Shown here in pieces: positions 37,672-45,578 of a DNA stretch of 64,000 nucleotides. Source of the stretch: Vibrio renipiscarius (GTDB taxonomy: Bacteria > Pseudomonadota > Gammaproteobacteria > Enterobacterales > Vibrionaceae); assembly GCF_000827885.1 (NCBI RefSeq), contig NZ_JTKH01000024.1:868001-932000 (forward strand). Reading direction: 5' to 3'. The notes beneath the pieces were generated by a model, which did not search any database, was not told the origin of the DNA, and worked only from the letters and a program-made list of their open reading frames with translations. Position numbers and translations under genes: made by a program. Each line of letters starts with the position of its first letter. Position 1 is the stretch's first letter.

Positions 37672-37965
37672 ATGAGCGGAAAACGCTATCCAGAAGAATT
37701 CAAAATTCAAGCCGTCCAGCAAGTCACAAAACAAGGTCATACTCTCAGCTCTGTTGCTGAGCGGTTGGGTGTCAGTTACAAATCCTTGTGTGATTGGATT
37801 AAAAAGTACGATAAGCCAGAGAAGCAGCGTAAACAAGAAGACGAGCAAAGTGCTGAGATACGTCAGCTGAGGGCTGATTTAAAGCGGGTTACGATGGAAA
37901 GGGACATTTTAAAGGAAGCCGCGGTGTACTTTGCAGGGGAGTCAAAGAAAAGTACACGTTCATAA
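37672..37965 (+). CDS. IS3-family transposase OrfA
   Basis: A 97-residue HTH and leucine-zipper protein: YPEEFKIQAVQQVTKQGHTL is the HTH_Tnp_1 start, and a coiled coil follows (EIRQLRADLKRVTMERDILK). It binds the IS ends and is fused to OrfB by a programmed -1 frameshift, probably near the A-rich AAAGAAAAG at about 37947-37955. Confidence 0.9.
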   Translation: MSGKRYPEEFKIQAVQQVTKQGHTLSSVAERLGVSYKSLCDWIKKYDKPEKQRKQEDEQSAEIRQLRADLKRVTMERDILKEAAVYFAGESKKSTRS

Positions 37966-37991
37966 GAGAGCGACTTCAGAAGTATCCGCTG

Positions 37992-38822
37992 TTGGTTGTG
38001 TGTGGTGCTCTTGGAATTGAGCGCAGTGGTTTCTATGCCTGGTGTCGACATCCTCTCAGCTCTCGAGGCAAAGAAGATCAACGTTTGCTCGGAAAAATTA
38101 AACAGTTTTGGCTCGAGAGTGGTTGTGTATATGGGTATCGAAATATCACGATTGATTTAAAAAGTGATGGTGAGTCCTGTGGTAAGAATCGGGTTTACCG
38201 ACTAATGAAATCTGCCAACATTAAGGCTGTGCGTGGGTATAAACGGCACAAAGGCTTTCATTCTGGTAAAGTCGATTTAGCCGCGCCAAATATCCTCGAC
38301 CGAGAGTTTACGGTTGATAAACCTGATACAAGTTGGGTGACTGACTTCACTTATATTCGTACCTATGAAGGTTGGCTTTATCTCACCGTTGTTATTGATT
38401 TATTCTCCAGAAAAGTCGTCGGGTGGACGATGAAAAGTAGCCCAAAAACCGATCTTGTTATTGATGCCTTGTTGATGGTGATTTGGCGCAGACGGCCAAG
38501 TGAACAGGTACTCGTTCACTCAGATCAAGGCGTGCAATATACCTCGAGCGACTGGCGCAGTTTCCTAAAAGAGCACAATATGGAAATTAGCATGAGTCGA
38601 AAGGGAAACTGTCACGACAACGCCGTTGCTGAGAGTTTTTTCTCGCTGCTCAAGAAAGATAGAGTAAAACGAAGAATCTACAAAACTCGTGATGAGGCCC
38701 GCTCTGAGATATTTGAATATATCGAGTGCTTCTACAATCCAAAACGGAATCATGGTACTAATGGTGGACTGTCACCGAATGAATACGAAAGACAGTATTA
38801 TCAGAAACTTGAAAGTGTATAG
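37992..38822 (+). CDS. IS3-family transposase OrfB (DDE integrase core)
   Basis: The catalytic part of the IS3 transposase, made as an OrfAB fusion; its frame is open from upstream of 37992. Catalytic residues: DTSWVTDFTYIR (first D), VHSDQGVQYTS (second D) and NAVAESFFSLLKKD (E). The 276 residues and downstream NPKRNHGTNGGLSP are typical. The gene is intact, so the IS may be active. Confidence 0.93.
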   Translation: MVVCGALGIERSGFYAWCRHPLSSRGKEDQRLLGKIKQFWLESGCVYGYRNITIDLKSDGESCGKNRVYRLMKSANIKAVRGYKRHKGFHSGKVDLAAPNILDREFTVDKPDTSWVTDFTYIRTYEGWLYLTVVIDLFSRKVVGWTMKSSPKTDLVIDALLMVIWRRRPSEQVLVHSDQGVQYTSSDWRSFLKEHNMEISMSRKGNCHDNAVAESFFSLLKKDRVKRRIYKTRDEARSEIFEYIECFYNPKRNHGTNGGLSPNEYERQYYQKLESV

Positions 38823-38894
38823 AGTTCTGGGGTCTTACCACATTAGGTGATGTTGATGACCTGTTCAACATTGCAGCTATCGATTTTGATTAAC

Positions 38895-38940
38895 TTGACA
38901 GTACATGATGATTCGCGATAATTGCTGTATATAAAAACAG
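38895..38940 (+). promoter_or_regulatory. umuD promoter with LexA (SOS) box
   Basis: TTGACA (38895-38900), 16-bp spacer and GATAAT (38917-38922). Then CTGTATATAAAAACAG at 38925-38940 matches the LexA box CTGT-N8-ACAG and covers the transcription start. Confidence 0.88.
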
Positions 38941-38957
38941 TTATCATTGGAATTTTC

Positions 38958-39347
38958 ATGTCACTTGTCAGCGCCAGTGCGGGGATCAGTCAATTTGAAA
39001 GTCCTGCAGCGGAATATAAATCCTTAAAATCACTAAGCTTAGATTACCTCATTGTTGGTGAGCGTAAGTCTTCGACCTTCTTTGTACGCGCACAGGGTGA
39101 AAGTATGACGGGAGTCGGGATCTATGACGGCGATTTGTTAGTGATAGATCGAGCGTGCATAGCACGGCATGGCGATGTAGTGGTCGCAACTCATGATGGG
39201 CTTTTCGTGGTTAAGCTTTTAGATTTACACCAGAAGCGCTTGATCAGTGCCAATGAAGAATATGCACCCGTTGCCATTAAATCAGATTCACTTATTGAGG
39301 GAGTGGTTGTCCAATCAATTCGTTGCCATCGTCCTCTAACTCCATGA
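38958..39347 (+). CDS. umuD: UmuD-like SOS peptidase (DNA polymerase V subunit)
   Basis: UmuD is the regulatory subunit of the translesion polymerase and cleaves itself with RecA help. The ATG at 38958 is chosen because the LexA box lies upstream; the frame is open to 38922. The 129 residues have an Ala-Gly cleavage candidate (ASAGISQ, 8-9), the nucleophile S49 in GESM and the lysine K86 in LFVVKLL. It overlaps umuC at ATGA, as is usual, but umuC is truncated here. Confidence 0.88.
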   Translation: MSLVSASAGISQFESPAAEYKSLKSLSLDYLIVGERKSSTFFVRAQGESMTGVGIYDGDLLVIDRACIARHGDVVVATHDGLFVVKLLDLHQKRLISANEEYAPVAIKSDSLIEGVVVQSIRCHRPLTP

Positions 39348-39514
39348 TTTTTCTTTGTGATGTTCACTCTATGTACTGCTCTGTTGAGGCGGTATTTCGC
39401 CCAGACTTACGTGATAAAGCCATTGTCGTACTGAGCAATGGGGATGGTATGATCGTTGCGTCCAATAAGAAAGCCAAAGCCGTAGGTGTCAAAAACAATG
39501 GCATATTGGACTAG
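39344..39514 (+). pseudogene. umuC: umuC 5' fragment (Y-family polymerase), truncated
   Basis: Starts with MIFLCDVHSMYCSVEAVFRP, the palm aspartate-containing start of UmuC/DinP-type polymerases, and continues for about 50 recognisable residues. It then leaves homology and stops at 39512. A full UmuC is about 420 residues. The fusion point is around 39500, where AT-rich sequence upstream of the ATPase gene begins, suggesting a deletion or insertion in the transposon. Confidence 0.85.
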
Positions 39515-39875
39515 GTTAACTATTGTTACATCCTTGTAATGCTAATACCTCAGATAGATATAACAAAAAAACTGTTATAAAGACCAACTTTCTTGTTACT
39601 TCCCCTTGTAACTTGGTGCATTTTTGTTTTTTAGGAACGCCTGAATTGAATTAGTTTGAATGTAATCTGTCGGTTTCGCTTCCTCGATGTAATCAGAACT
39701 GACAGGTTGCCCTAAATCGGTTCTGCCCCAAAATGAGCTAGAAGCAACCTTTACAATAGTTTGATACCTCATTATTCGACTGAATTTATCTAATTGATCA
39801 AGCAGTAACTATATGATTTGAGGAGTGGATGATAAACTCGACCATTAGAACCTGTGTATTACTAAAGGTAGATTA
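39515..39875. other. Upstream region of the ATPase/HNH operon
   Basis: AT-rich, no gene. It should include the promoter for the ATPase gene, but no clear -35/-10 pair could be chosen. The junction after umuC marks a recombination point. Confidence 0.4.
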
Positions 39876-41273
39876 ATGGCGTTTAGAGCTCGGACAATAG
39901 GTAAAACTTCTCTGTTTAAGGGTGAGAGCTCTGGCGAGAATGCTTTCACCCTAGTAATTGGAGATAACGGTTGTGGGAAAACCCAGTTGTTACTCGATAT
40001 CTGTAATTATTACCAAATGATGTATGGCAATTTGTTGAGTTCAGAATCTGCTGATATTAGCGTAATACGTCGAGATTACTTTAGTCAAAACTTCAAATGG
40101 GAGGCTATCGAAAAAGCCTTTGGCCATTCTGTCCCCCAAAAGCTAATTTGTGCATCAACAAGCCAATTTGAAAAGTTTGCTGAAAACTGGAAATTAAAAA
40201 ATGACTTTGTGCAAGGTGGGTACTATGCCTACATCGGATCTAAGCCCTTTATTCCTGATCGATTGCCGTCTACACGTATAGCATCAACAGCTTTGAACCA
40301 ACTTCTAGCGAGAGATACTTATGACGCTAGAAAAATACGGTCTCTTCGAGAGTTTTTGGTAAGTTTTGGATTTGATGATGTTCTAAAAATTAGCTTAGAA
40401 CCTATATTTTCCCTTAGTGAATTAAATAAGGTAAAAAGTGGGGATAAAAGCGTTGCTCTAGAAACTCAAATAGCATTACGAAATGCATATGAGCATTTTG
40501 AGTTAGAAGATATTAGTGAGCTAGGCTATTTAATGGAATTTATCATTGATAAACCTGAAGTTTTGCTATGTTTCAGTGACTCTGGTGTACTTCTCAACTC
40601 TATATGTAAGAGTGCAGCTATTCCATACTCTGCAAGGCAATTAGCAGATTTGCTCATGTCCGGCCTAGTCAGTGTTAGCAACATTGAAACTGTTAACGGG
40701 CAATGTTTTAATGAGTTAGGGTTGTCAGAAAGTGCAAAAATGCGTCCTTTAGCTTCTAGAAGCTCTGGCGAGCAATGCTTGTTCTTATTATTTCTAGGCA
40801 TTATCTCATCTATCGATGATAATTCGTTGATATTGATAGATGAGCCAGAAATCAGCTTACATCCATCTTGGCAACAAAGGTTTGTTGAAATTTTAAACAA
40901 ATCCCTTAGTGAATATTCAGGCTGCCACTTCATAATTGCAACTCATTCTCCTCTAATAGTCTCAGATATTGCGGTTAAAAACTGTGAAATATTGGACATG
41001 ACAGAACAGGTACTTACAAGCGCTTCAGAGCATCGTTTACGCTCATCCGATTATCAACTTGCCACTCTCTTTCATAACCCTGGACACAGTAACGAGTATC
41101 TAATAAAAACGGCCATTTATGTATTCTCAAAGGTAAAATCAGAAAAGAAATTCGATAATCAAGATTTAGATAAGCTAAGAATGCTTAACGATCAGCTATC
41201 TTTGTTACACGAGGATGACCCAGTTATAGAGTTGGTAGAAATGCTCAATGAGGTTTATCGCAAATATGGCTGA
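39876..41273 (+). CDS. Septu-like PtuA AAA/ABC-type ATPase
   Basis: A 465-residue SMC/OLD-type ATPase. It has Walker A GDNGCGKT (29-36), an ABC signature-like SSGEQ (296-300), Walker B LILIDEPE (318-325) and the H-loop ATHSPL (355-360). Its stop overlaps the start of an HNH gene by 8 bp. ATPase plus HNH endonuclease in this order is the make-up of the Septu (PtuAB) anti-phage system and of the effector pair of some retrons; no reverse transcriptase is seen here. The assignment rests on motifs and gene order. Confidence 0.75.
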   Translation: MAFRARTIGKTSLFKGESSGENAFTLVIGDNGCGKTQLLLDICNYYQMMYGNLLSSESADISVIRRDYFSQNFKWEAIEKAFGHSVPQKLICASTSQFEKFAENWKLKNDFVQGGYYAYIGSKPFIPDRLPSTRIASTALNQLLARDTYDARKIRSLREFLVSFGFDDVLKISLEPIFSLSELNKVKSGDKSVALETQIALRNAYEHFELEDISELGYLMEFIIDKPEVLLCFSDSGVLLNSICKSAAIPYSARQLADLLMSGLVSVSNIETVNGQCFNELGLSESAKMRPLASRSSGEQCLFLLFLGIISSIDDNSLILIDEPEISLHPSWQQRFVEILNKSLSEYSGCHFIIATHSPLIVSDIAVKNCEILDMTEQVLTSASEHRLRSSDYQLATLFHNPGHSNEYLIKTAIYVFSKVKSEKKFDNQDLDKLRMLNDQLSLLHEDDPVIELVEMLNEVYRKYG

Positions 41274-41916
41274 TATTAAAAATGAGGTAGTGTTTTCCAA
41301 AGAACAGAAACAACTAATTAAGGGAATAGTTGAGGATGAAAACTTTTCACACCATGACTGGACTAAGGAAGAGCAAAAAGAACCATTACAAGCTTTAAGA
41401 AAGTATGTTCGTAGTCATTACAGAGTCGAGCAAAATGCAAAATGTGCTTATTGTAGAAAAGACGTCAGTGTTCAAGCTCCTTCAAATTGTCAGATTGAGC
41501 ACATTGCGCCAAAAGAAATGTATAAGAAGTACATGTTTTACCCTAAAAATCTATGCGTTGCTTGTGCAGATTGTAATTCCATCAAATGGAAACGCGACAC
41601 CATAAAGCCACTTAGTACCGGAGAGCGGAGAAAGTATCCCTCTTCGTCAGGGGCTTTCTTGTTAGTCCATCCTCACTTCGATGATTACGCTGACCATATC
41701 GATATTTTTCGTGACCGTTGGTATGTGGACAAAACACAAAAAGGGCACTTCACTATTGGGTTGTGTAAATTGAATCAACGTTCTATGGACTTTGGCTATC
41801 CTGAACCTGATGAGATGATGGTTTTAGCTGAAGACCTTCGCAATGCGAAATCGAATGGCGACAGTTACTTAGTGGATTTAATTAAAGCACGGATGCGTGA
41901 ACTGCTTGATAATTAA
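41266..41916 (+). CDS. Septu-like PtuB HNH endonuclease
   Basis: A 216-residue protein (ATG at 41266, with GAGG 12 bp upstream; an ATG at 41248 is the alternative). The HNH core lies at about residues 60-110: CAYCRK, then QIEHIAPKEM with the catalytic histidine, then NLCVACADCNSIKWKRD. The two CxxC pairs bind zinc. This is the retron/Septu type HNH. It is translationally coupled to the ATPase gene, which supports a joint complex that attacks phage or host nucleic acid upon infection. Confidence 0.78.
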   Translation: MADIKNEVVFSKEQKQLIKGIVEDENFSHHDWTKEEQKEPLQALRKYVRSHYRVEQNAKCAYCRKDVSVQAPSNCQIEHIAPKEMYKKYMFYPKNLCVACADCNSIKWKRDTIKPLSTGERRKYPSSSGAFLLVHPHFDDYADHIDIFRDRWYVDKTQKGHFTIGLCKLNQRSMDFGYPEPDEMMVLAEDLRNAKSNGDSYLVDLIKARMRELLDN

Positions 41917-41933
41917 AGGGGCTATACTTACTT

Positions 41934-42146
41934 TTATTCATCAATAGCGATCAGCTTAGCAGATCTCCCTAACAAGGTTTTGTCCAAAAACTTGCTAGCG
42001 CTGGTGGCGTTTAGTGTGGTGGCGTTTAGTGTGTGGCGTTTAAATAAAGGATGAAGCTCTTCAAATGAGGAGTGATTAGGTGTTTTCGCCAGAATTCTGA
42101 AAGTAACTTTCTTACCGTTAGAGTCTTGCCAAATTGTTTGATTCAC
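41934..42146 (-). CDS. Short ORF at the distal transposon end, doubtful
   Basis: A 70-residue frame beginning MNQTIWQDSNGKKVTFRILA and facing inward from the distal end. It holds a small duplication (LNATTLNAT), caused by the DNA repeat GTGGCGTTTAGTGT at about 42004-42044. The N-terminal half looks protein-like. It is too short for TniQ and shows no zinc cysteines. Whether it is expressed is unknown. Confidence 0.35.
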   Translation of the reverse strand: MNQTIWQDSNGKKVTFRILAKTPNHSSFEELHPLFKRHTLNATTLNATSASKFLDKTLLGRSAKLIAIDE

Positions 42147-42148
42147 AG

Positions 42149-42255
42149 AAATATCAACTTATGGTTGTTTTTGGCAAAATCAAGATATGGTTGTTTTTCG
42201 GTTAAGTGTCTGATTTTAATTGATTCGTGATTATCACTTTACAGTTGTTTCAACA
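42149..42255 (-). repeat. Distal transposon end with three TnsB-type binding sites
   Basis: Read inward on the minus strand: TGTTGAAACAACTGTAAAGTGATA, then ACCATATCTTGATTTT (42177-42193), then AACCATAAGTTGATATTT (42149-42167). The order mirrors the guaC-proximal end with wider spacing. Confidence 0.82.
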
Positions 42256-42271
42256 GAAAAATCGAATAATT

Positions 42272-42300
42272 GAGAGCCGCTTTTAGCGGCTCTTTTTTTT
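42272..42300 (+). terminator. Terminator, probably the displaced guaC terminator
   Basis: GAGCCGC/GCGGCTC stem, 5-nt loop, T8. It lies 17 bp outside the distal transposon end in guaC orientation, where no other gene ends. Confidence 0.82.
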
Positions 42301-42595
42301 GTCTGAAATATATTAGGCTTTTTCGCTCAGAATTTTATGTATTGTTTCTCACATTGGTCGTTATTAGCTTGCTTTGTGAGCGGATTTTACAGTCTCAATT
42401 CTGTGGTATTACGTAACGGGCTTCAGGGGGGGGGGGGAATATGTTGATTCCTTTTTGATGAAAGTAAGGCAACTTCTATGACGTGAGTGAAGTAGAGCGC
42501 GGTCGAGCTAGCGGTTGTTTTTGCCCTAGTGAAAACAAATTCTCGTTGCAAGGCAGGTCATTAAGCAATGCATTCGAGAGTTATCCTCATTTGAC
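42301..42595. other. Intergenic region with a 12-G homopolymer
   Basis: No gene. A run of twelve G lies at 42426-42437. It could make a length-variable tract upstream of the gene at 42596. Confidence 0.4.
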
Positions 42596-42988
42596 ATGCT
42601 ATTTGCCGAATGGAAAATCGAGCTATATAAAAATGATCAGTTTGTTAGGATGCAAGCAGTAACAGGATATTCTACGAAGTCGCATACATTGCCGATCGAA
42701 CAATTTGAATTGGAGCCCTCAGCGCCATATAACGATCTGGATGTGCTTTGTCATATCGGTGGTTATCCCGTTGGTATCCATTTTAGCTACAACGGTCGTT
42801 TGTGTTACCTTCCTATGGGGGACGAACAATTATCGTTAATCTATATTGAGCCGCTTAGCGCGCTTTATGCGACGTTCACTCAGAAAAGCCATGATTCATT
42901 TAAAGAACTGGTTATGGACTATGTCTTCAAGATTGGTTCTAGAAATTGGCTGTGTAGAAACATGTCATTCCTCCCGGCTATAAAATAG
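42596..42988 (+). CDS. Hypothetical protein, 130 residues
   Basis: I do not recognise this protein. It looks globular and cytoplasmic: an N-terminal beta-rich part (AEWKIELYKNDQFVRMQAVT) and a pattern of Trp/Tyr-rich strands (IGGYPVGIHFSYNGRLCYLP). No signal peptide, transmembrane helix or known motif is seen. The ATG at 42596 has only a weak ribosome site. It is convergent with the LysR gene. Confidence 0.5.
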   Translation: MLFAEWKIELYKNDQFVRMQAVTGYSTKSHTLPIEQFELEPSAPYNDLDVLCHIGGYPVGIHFSYNGRLCYLPMGDEQLSLIYIEPLSALYATFTQKSHDSFKELVMDYVFKIGSRNWLCRNMSFLPAIK

Positions 42989-43086
42989 GAGAAGAATCAA
43001 CAATTTTCTGGAATTAAAGAAATACTGAGACATAACATCAACTGTGCAAAGCATATCGATGGGAAATGAAATTATGATTTTACAAA

Positions 43087-44019
43087 TCAGCTTCGTAGTA
43101 ATGTGACTTTTTCTTGTACGATTTGTCTGACTAACTCTGAGAGCCAAGCGATTCTTGGGTGCTGGCTATCACCTTTCAAACACAGCATTTCAATATCAAA
43201 GTCGGGTATATCGATTGGTGGTTCGCACAAAGTTAAATTGTCGTCTATCAAGCTAGATTTACCGACCATTTCAGCCATTACGGCTAGGACTCGTCTTCCT
43301 GTTAGCATCCTTCTGATAGTAAGGAATCTCGTTGTACCAAGAACGACATTTCGTTTTACTTTCATCTGCGCTAGTTTTTTGTCAACTTGAGTTGAAAGCT
43401 CCTGGCTTGCCGTGACAATCATTTGGGGAGTATCTAAATAAGCCTCTAGTGAAATGGGTAATTCACACTGAAGAACATCGTTATCGAAAGTACAAAGGTG
43501 TCTTTCGCGATATAGAATGGTACTTTTCACTTTGTTTGGAAGATCGGTAAACACACCAATACACAGGTCAACGGCTTGAGACTCCAAAGCCTCAAGGTAG
43601 TCATTGGCGTCAACAGGCCGAAACAATATTTTGGCGTTTGGGGCCAGCATTTGCAGTTGATCAAATAATTCAGGGGCAAAGATCTGTTCGGCATAATCAC
43701 TAAATCCGACCTTAAATAGCCCTTCGAACTTTTCTGGAGCGAATGTATTTGATTGCAGTATGTCTTGACTGACTATGGTCATTATTGCAGTGATTTTTGG
43801 TTCGATCTCATAAGCTCTCGCCGTTGGACGCATTACATTGCCGTCTCGTTCGAACAATGGATCGGATAGTAGCTCACGTAACCGTTTTAGATTGTAGCTG
43901 GTTGCTGGTTGCCCTAAATGCAGAGACTCGGCGGCCTTCGATACACTCCTGTAACGGAATAGAGCATCAAAAGTCAGTAAGAGATTAAGATCAACACGTT
44001 GCCAATTCACCGCGTTCAT
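43087..44019 (-). CDS. LysR-family transcriptional regulator
   Basis: A 310-residue LysR regulator. The ATG at 44019 (MNAVNWQRVDLNLLLTFDAL) fits the family start; the frame extends upstream without support. The HTH reads RYRSVSKAAESLHLGQPATS, followed by a periplasmic-binding-like effector domain. The type resembles the NahR/LeuO branch. It is divergent from the murE2 operon by about 120 bp and is probably its regulator, responding to an unknown cell-wall or small-molecule signal. Confidence 0.85.
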   Translation of the reverse strand: MNAVNWQRVDLNLLLTFDALFRYRSVSKAAESLHLGQPATSYNLKRLRELLSDPLFERDGNVMRPTARAYEIEPKITAIMTIVSQDILQSNTFAPEKFEGLFKVGFSDYAEQIFAPELFDQLQMLAPNAKILFRPVDANDYLEALESQAVDLCIGVFTDLPNKVKSTILYRERHLCTFDNDVLQCELPISLEAYLDTPQMIVTASQELSTQVDKKLAQMKVKRNVVLGTTRFLTIRRMLTGRRVLAVMAEMVGKSSLIDDNLTLCEPPIDIPDFDIEMLCLKGDSQHPRIAWLSELVRQIVQEKVTLLRS

Positions 44020-44141
44020 ATAGATTCCATTCAACATCATATAAGTATTAGTGTATTCAATACAGAAAATGAAATCATTCGATTTCATTAATTCACTATG
44101 AATTTTTATACTTCGGGCAGTTTTGAAGTAAGGAATACCCA

Positions 44142-45578
44142 ATGCGAAGCCCTGCAATTTCTGCGCACTTAGAGTTACTAGAGTCATTGAATGTTAATCA
44201 GTTTAAAACCAATAGCTCCGAAGTAACGCAAGGTGATGTTTTTATATGCCGTCAAGGTAATAGTGTTGATAGTCATGAGTTTGCCGAAGAGGCGCTTGTC
44301 AGAGGTGCTAGTGCACTAATTGCTAATCGCACAATGAATCTCCCTATACCAGTGATTATTACCGAGAGTTATTACCAAAGCTTAGCTTTAGTGAAAGCCT
44401 TTTATCGTCATCCTCATTTGAGGCTCAAGCATGTAGGGGTTACTGGGACGAACGGTAAGACCACGGTATCTGATTGTCTGAATCAAATCTTAAATCGGAG
44501 CTGCCGAAGTGCTTACATCGGAACGTTAGGAGCAAAAATAGCGGACTTATCTATACCGTTAGAAAACACGACCCCTGATGGTGCGACTCTACTTAATTTA
44601 TTTAATGAGATGGGTAAGCTAAGCATTGATTTTAATATAATGGAGTTAAGCAGCCATGCGCTATCGCAGGATAGAGCTGGTTTTGTGTCTTTGCAAGTTG
44701 GTGTCATCACCAACATTGGTCATGATCATCTGGATTATCACAAAACCAAAGACAGTTATGTACAAGCCAAATTACAGTTAATTGATCGAATAAAACCTCA
44801 AGGCACACTCGTTGTAAACCTAAATGATCCACACGCCGATGCGGCAATAGCACGCGCAGCTCAAAGAGTGAATATGTTGACCTTTGCTATTGAGAATTCT
44901 CACGCCGATTTAAATGCCACCCAGCTTGTTTCTACATTACAAGGAACTCGTTTTGATCTTGTGTTTGGACAAGATCGCATGACGGTGAACTCACCGATGC
45001 CATTTGATTATAACGTTGAGAATGTCTTAGCCATCGTAGCCGTACTTTTAAGCATGGGATGGACGCTTGAAGCCGCAGGAAAAGCGATCGAATCACTAAA
45101 AATGCCGGATGGTCGTGCCCAGTTTATCGAGTTGTCTAATGGAGCAACTGGACTTGTAGATTATGCTCACAATAGTGACGGATTACGCTCACTACTAAAA
45201 AATGTGCGTGCGCATGCTGCTAATAGACTCGTTGTCGTTATGGGCGTTACTGGTGATCGAATTCGCCAAGCGAGCGCCATGGGAGAGATTTGCTCTAAAT
45301 ATGCGGATTTGGTTATTTTTACTTCGGACAACCCCATGGGGACCGAGCAAAATGTACTTTTTCGAGCGTTAACTTCTTTAATCAATGATACCCCTCGTTT
45401 TGAAATTAGTGATAGAGCTGAAGCAATAAAGCTTGCTAAACAGCTAAGCGAGCGAGGTGACTTAATTGTTGTATGTGGTAAAGGTAACGAGACGTTCCAA
45501 TACTTCAATGACGGTAAGGGTAAAAAGCATCGCTATATTGGTGATTTAGCAGTATTACAGCACTCGGAGGTTGTATGA
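44142..45578 (+). CDS. MurE-like UDP-MurNAc-peptide ligase paralogue with altered specificity motif
   Basis: A Mur-ligase that would add an amino acid to UDP-MurNAc-L-Ala-D-Glu. The 478 residues include the ATP site GVTGTNGKTT (about 98-107), the conserved NTTPDG (142-147) and SSHALSQDR. The residue-recognition motif is DNPM (396-399) instead of the DNPR used to hold the free end of meso-diaminopimelate; GKGNE keeps the downstream Glu. Vibrio peptidoglycan contains diaminopimelate, so this is probably not the housekeeping MurE. It is the first gene of an operon with a carboxypeptidase and an exporter. Confidence 0.88.
   Translation: MRSPAISAHLELLESLNVNQFKTNSSEVTQGDVFICRQGNSVDSHEFAEEALVRGASALIANRTMNLPIPVIITESYYQSLALVKAFYRHPHLRLKHVGVTGTNGKTTVSDCLNQILNRSCRSAYIGTLGAKIADLSIPLENTTPDGATLLNLFNEMGKLSIDFNIMELSSHALSQDRAGFVSLQVGVITNIGHDHLDYHKTKDSYVQAKLQLIDRIKPQGTLVVNLNDPHADAAIARAAQRVNMLTFAIENSHADLNATQLVSTLQGTRFDLVFGQDRMTVNSPMPFDYNVENVLAIVAVLLSMGWTLEAAGKAIESLKMPDGRAQFIELSNGATGLVDYAHNSDGLRSLLKNVRAHAANRLVVVMGVTGDRIRQASAMGEICSKYADLVIFTSDNPMGTEQNVLFRALTSLINDTPRFEISDRAEAIKLAKQLSERGDLIVVCGKGNETFQYFNDGKGKKHRYIGDLAVLQHSEVV

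Larger units (their letters stand above)
37607..38840 (+). mobile_element. IS3-family insertion sequence
   Basis: A complete 1234-bp element. The terminal inverted repeats begin TGGTAAG and match at 20 of the first 26 bp. A 3-bp target duplication CAT flanks it (37604-37606 and 38841-38843). It carries orfA and orfB in -1 frameshift arrangement. Confidence 0.92.
31629..42255. mobile_element. Tn7-like transposon of type I-F3 lineage at guaC, without visible tniQ/cas
   Basis: A 10.6-kb element bounded by inverted ends TGTTGAAACA...TGTTTCAACA. It has tnsA, tnsB and tnsC near the guaC-proximal end, transcribed away from guaC. Each end has three sites of the form CCATAARTTGATAT, as I recall for the V. 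cholerae Tn6677 group. guaC is a known attachment gene for I-F3 CRISPR-associated transposons. No tniQ, cas gene or CRISPR array is present between the ends. GAAAA is found next to both ends (31621-31625 and 42256-42260), but 3 bp lie between it and the left terminus, so a clean 5-bp duplication is not proven. Confidence 0.85.

Noticed and set aside
41889..41912. GTGAACTGCTTGATAATT at the end of the HNH gene resembles the two outer parts of an I-F3 CRISPR repeat
   Set aside because: The central part of the repeat is missing, there is no second copy or spacer, and the bases are coding (RELLDN-stop).
41934..42146. Inward-facing ORF at the distal end considered as a TniQ remnant
   Set aside because: Only 70 residues, no zinc-finger cysteines and no recognisable TniQ motif.
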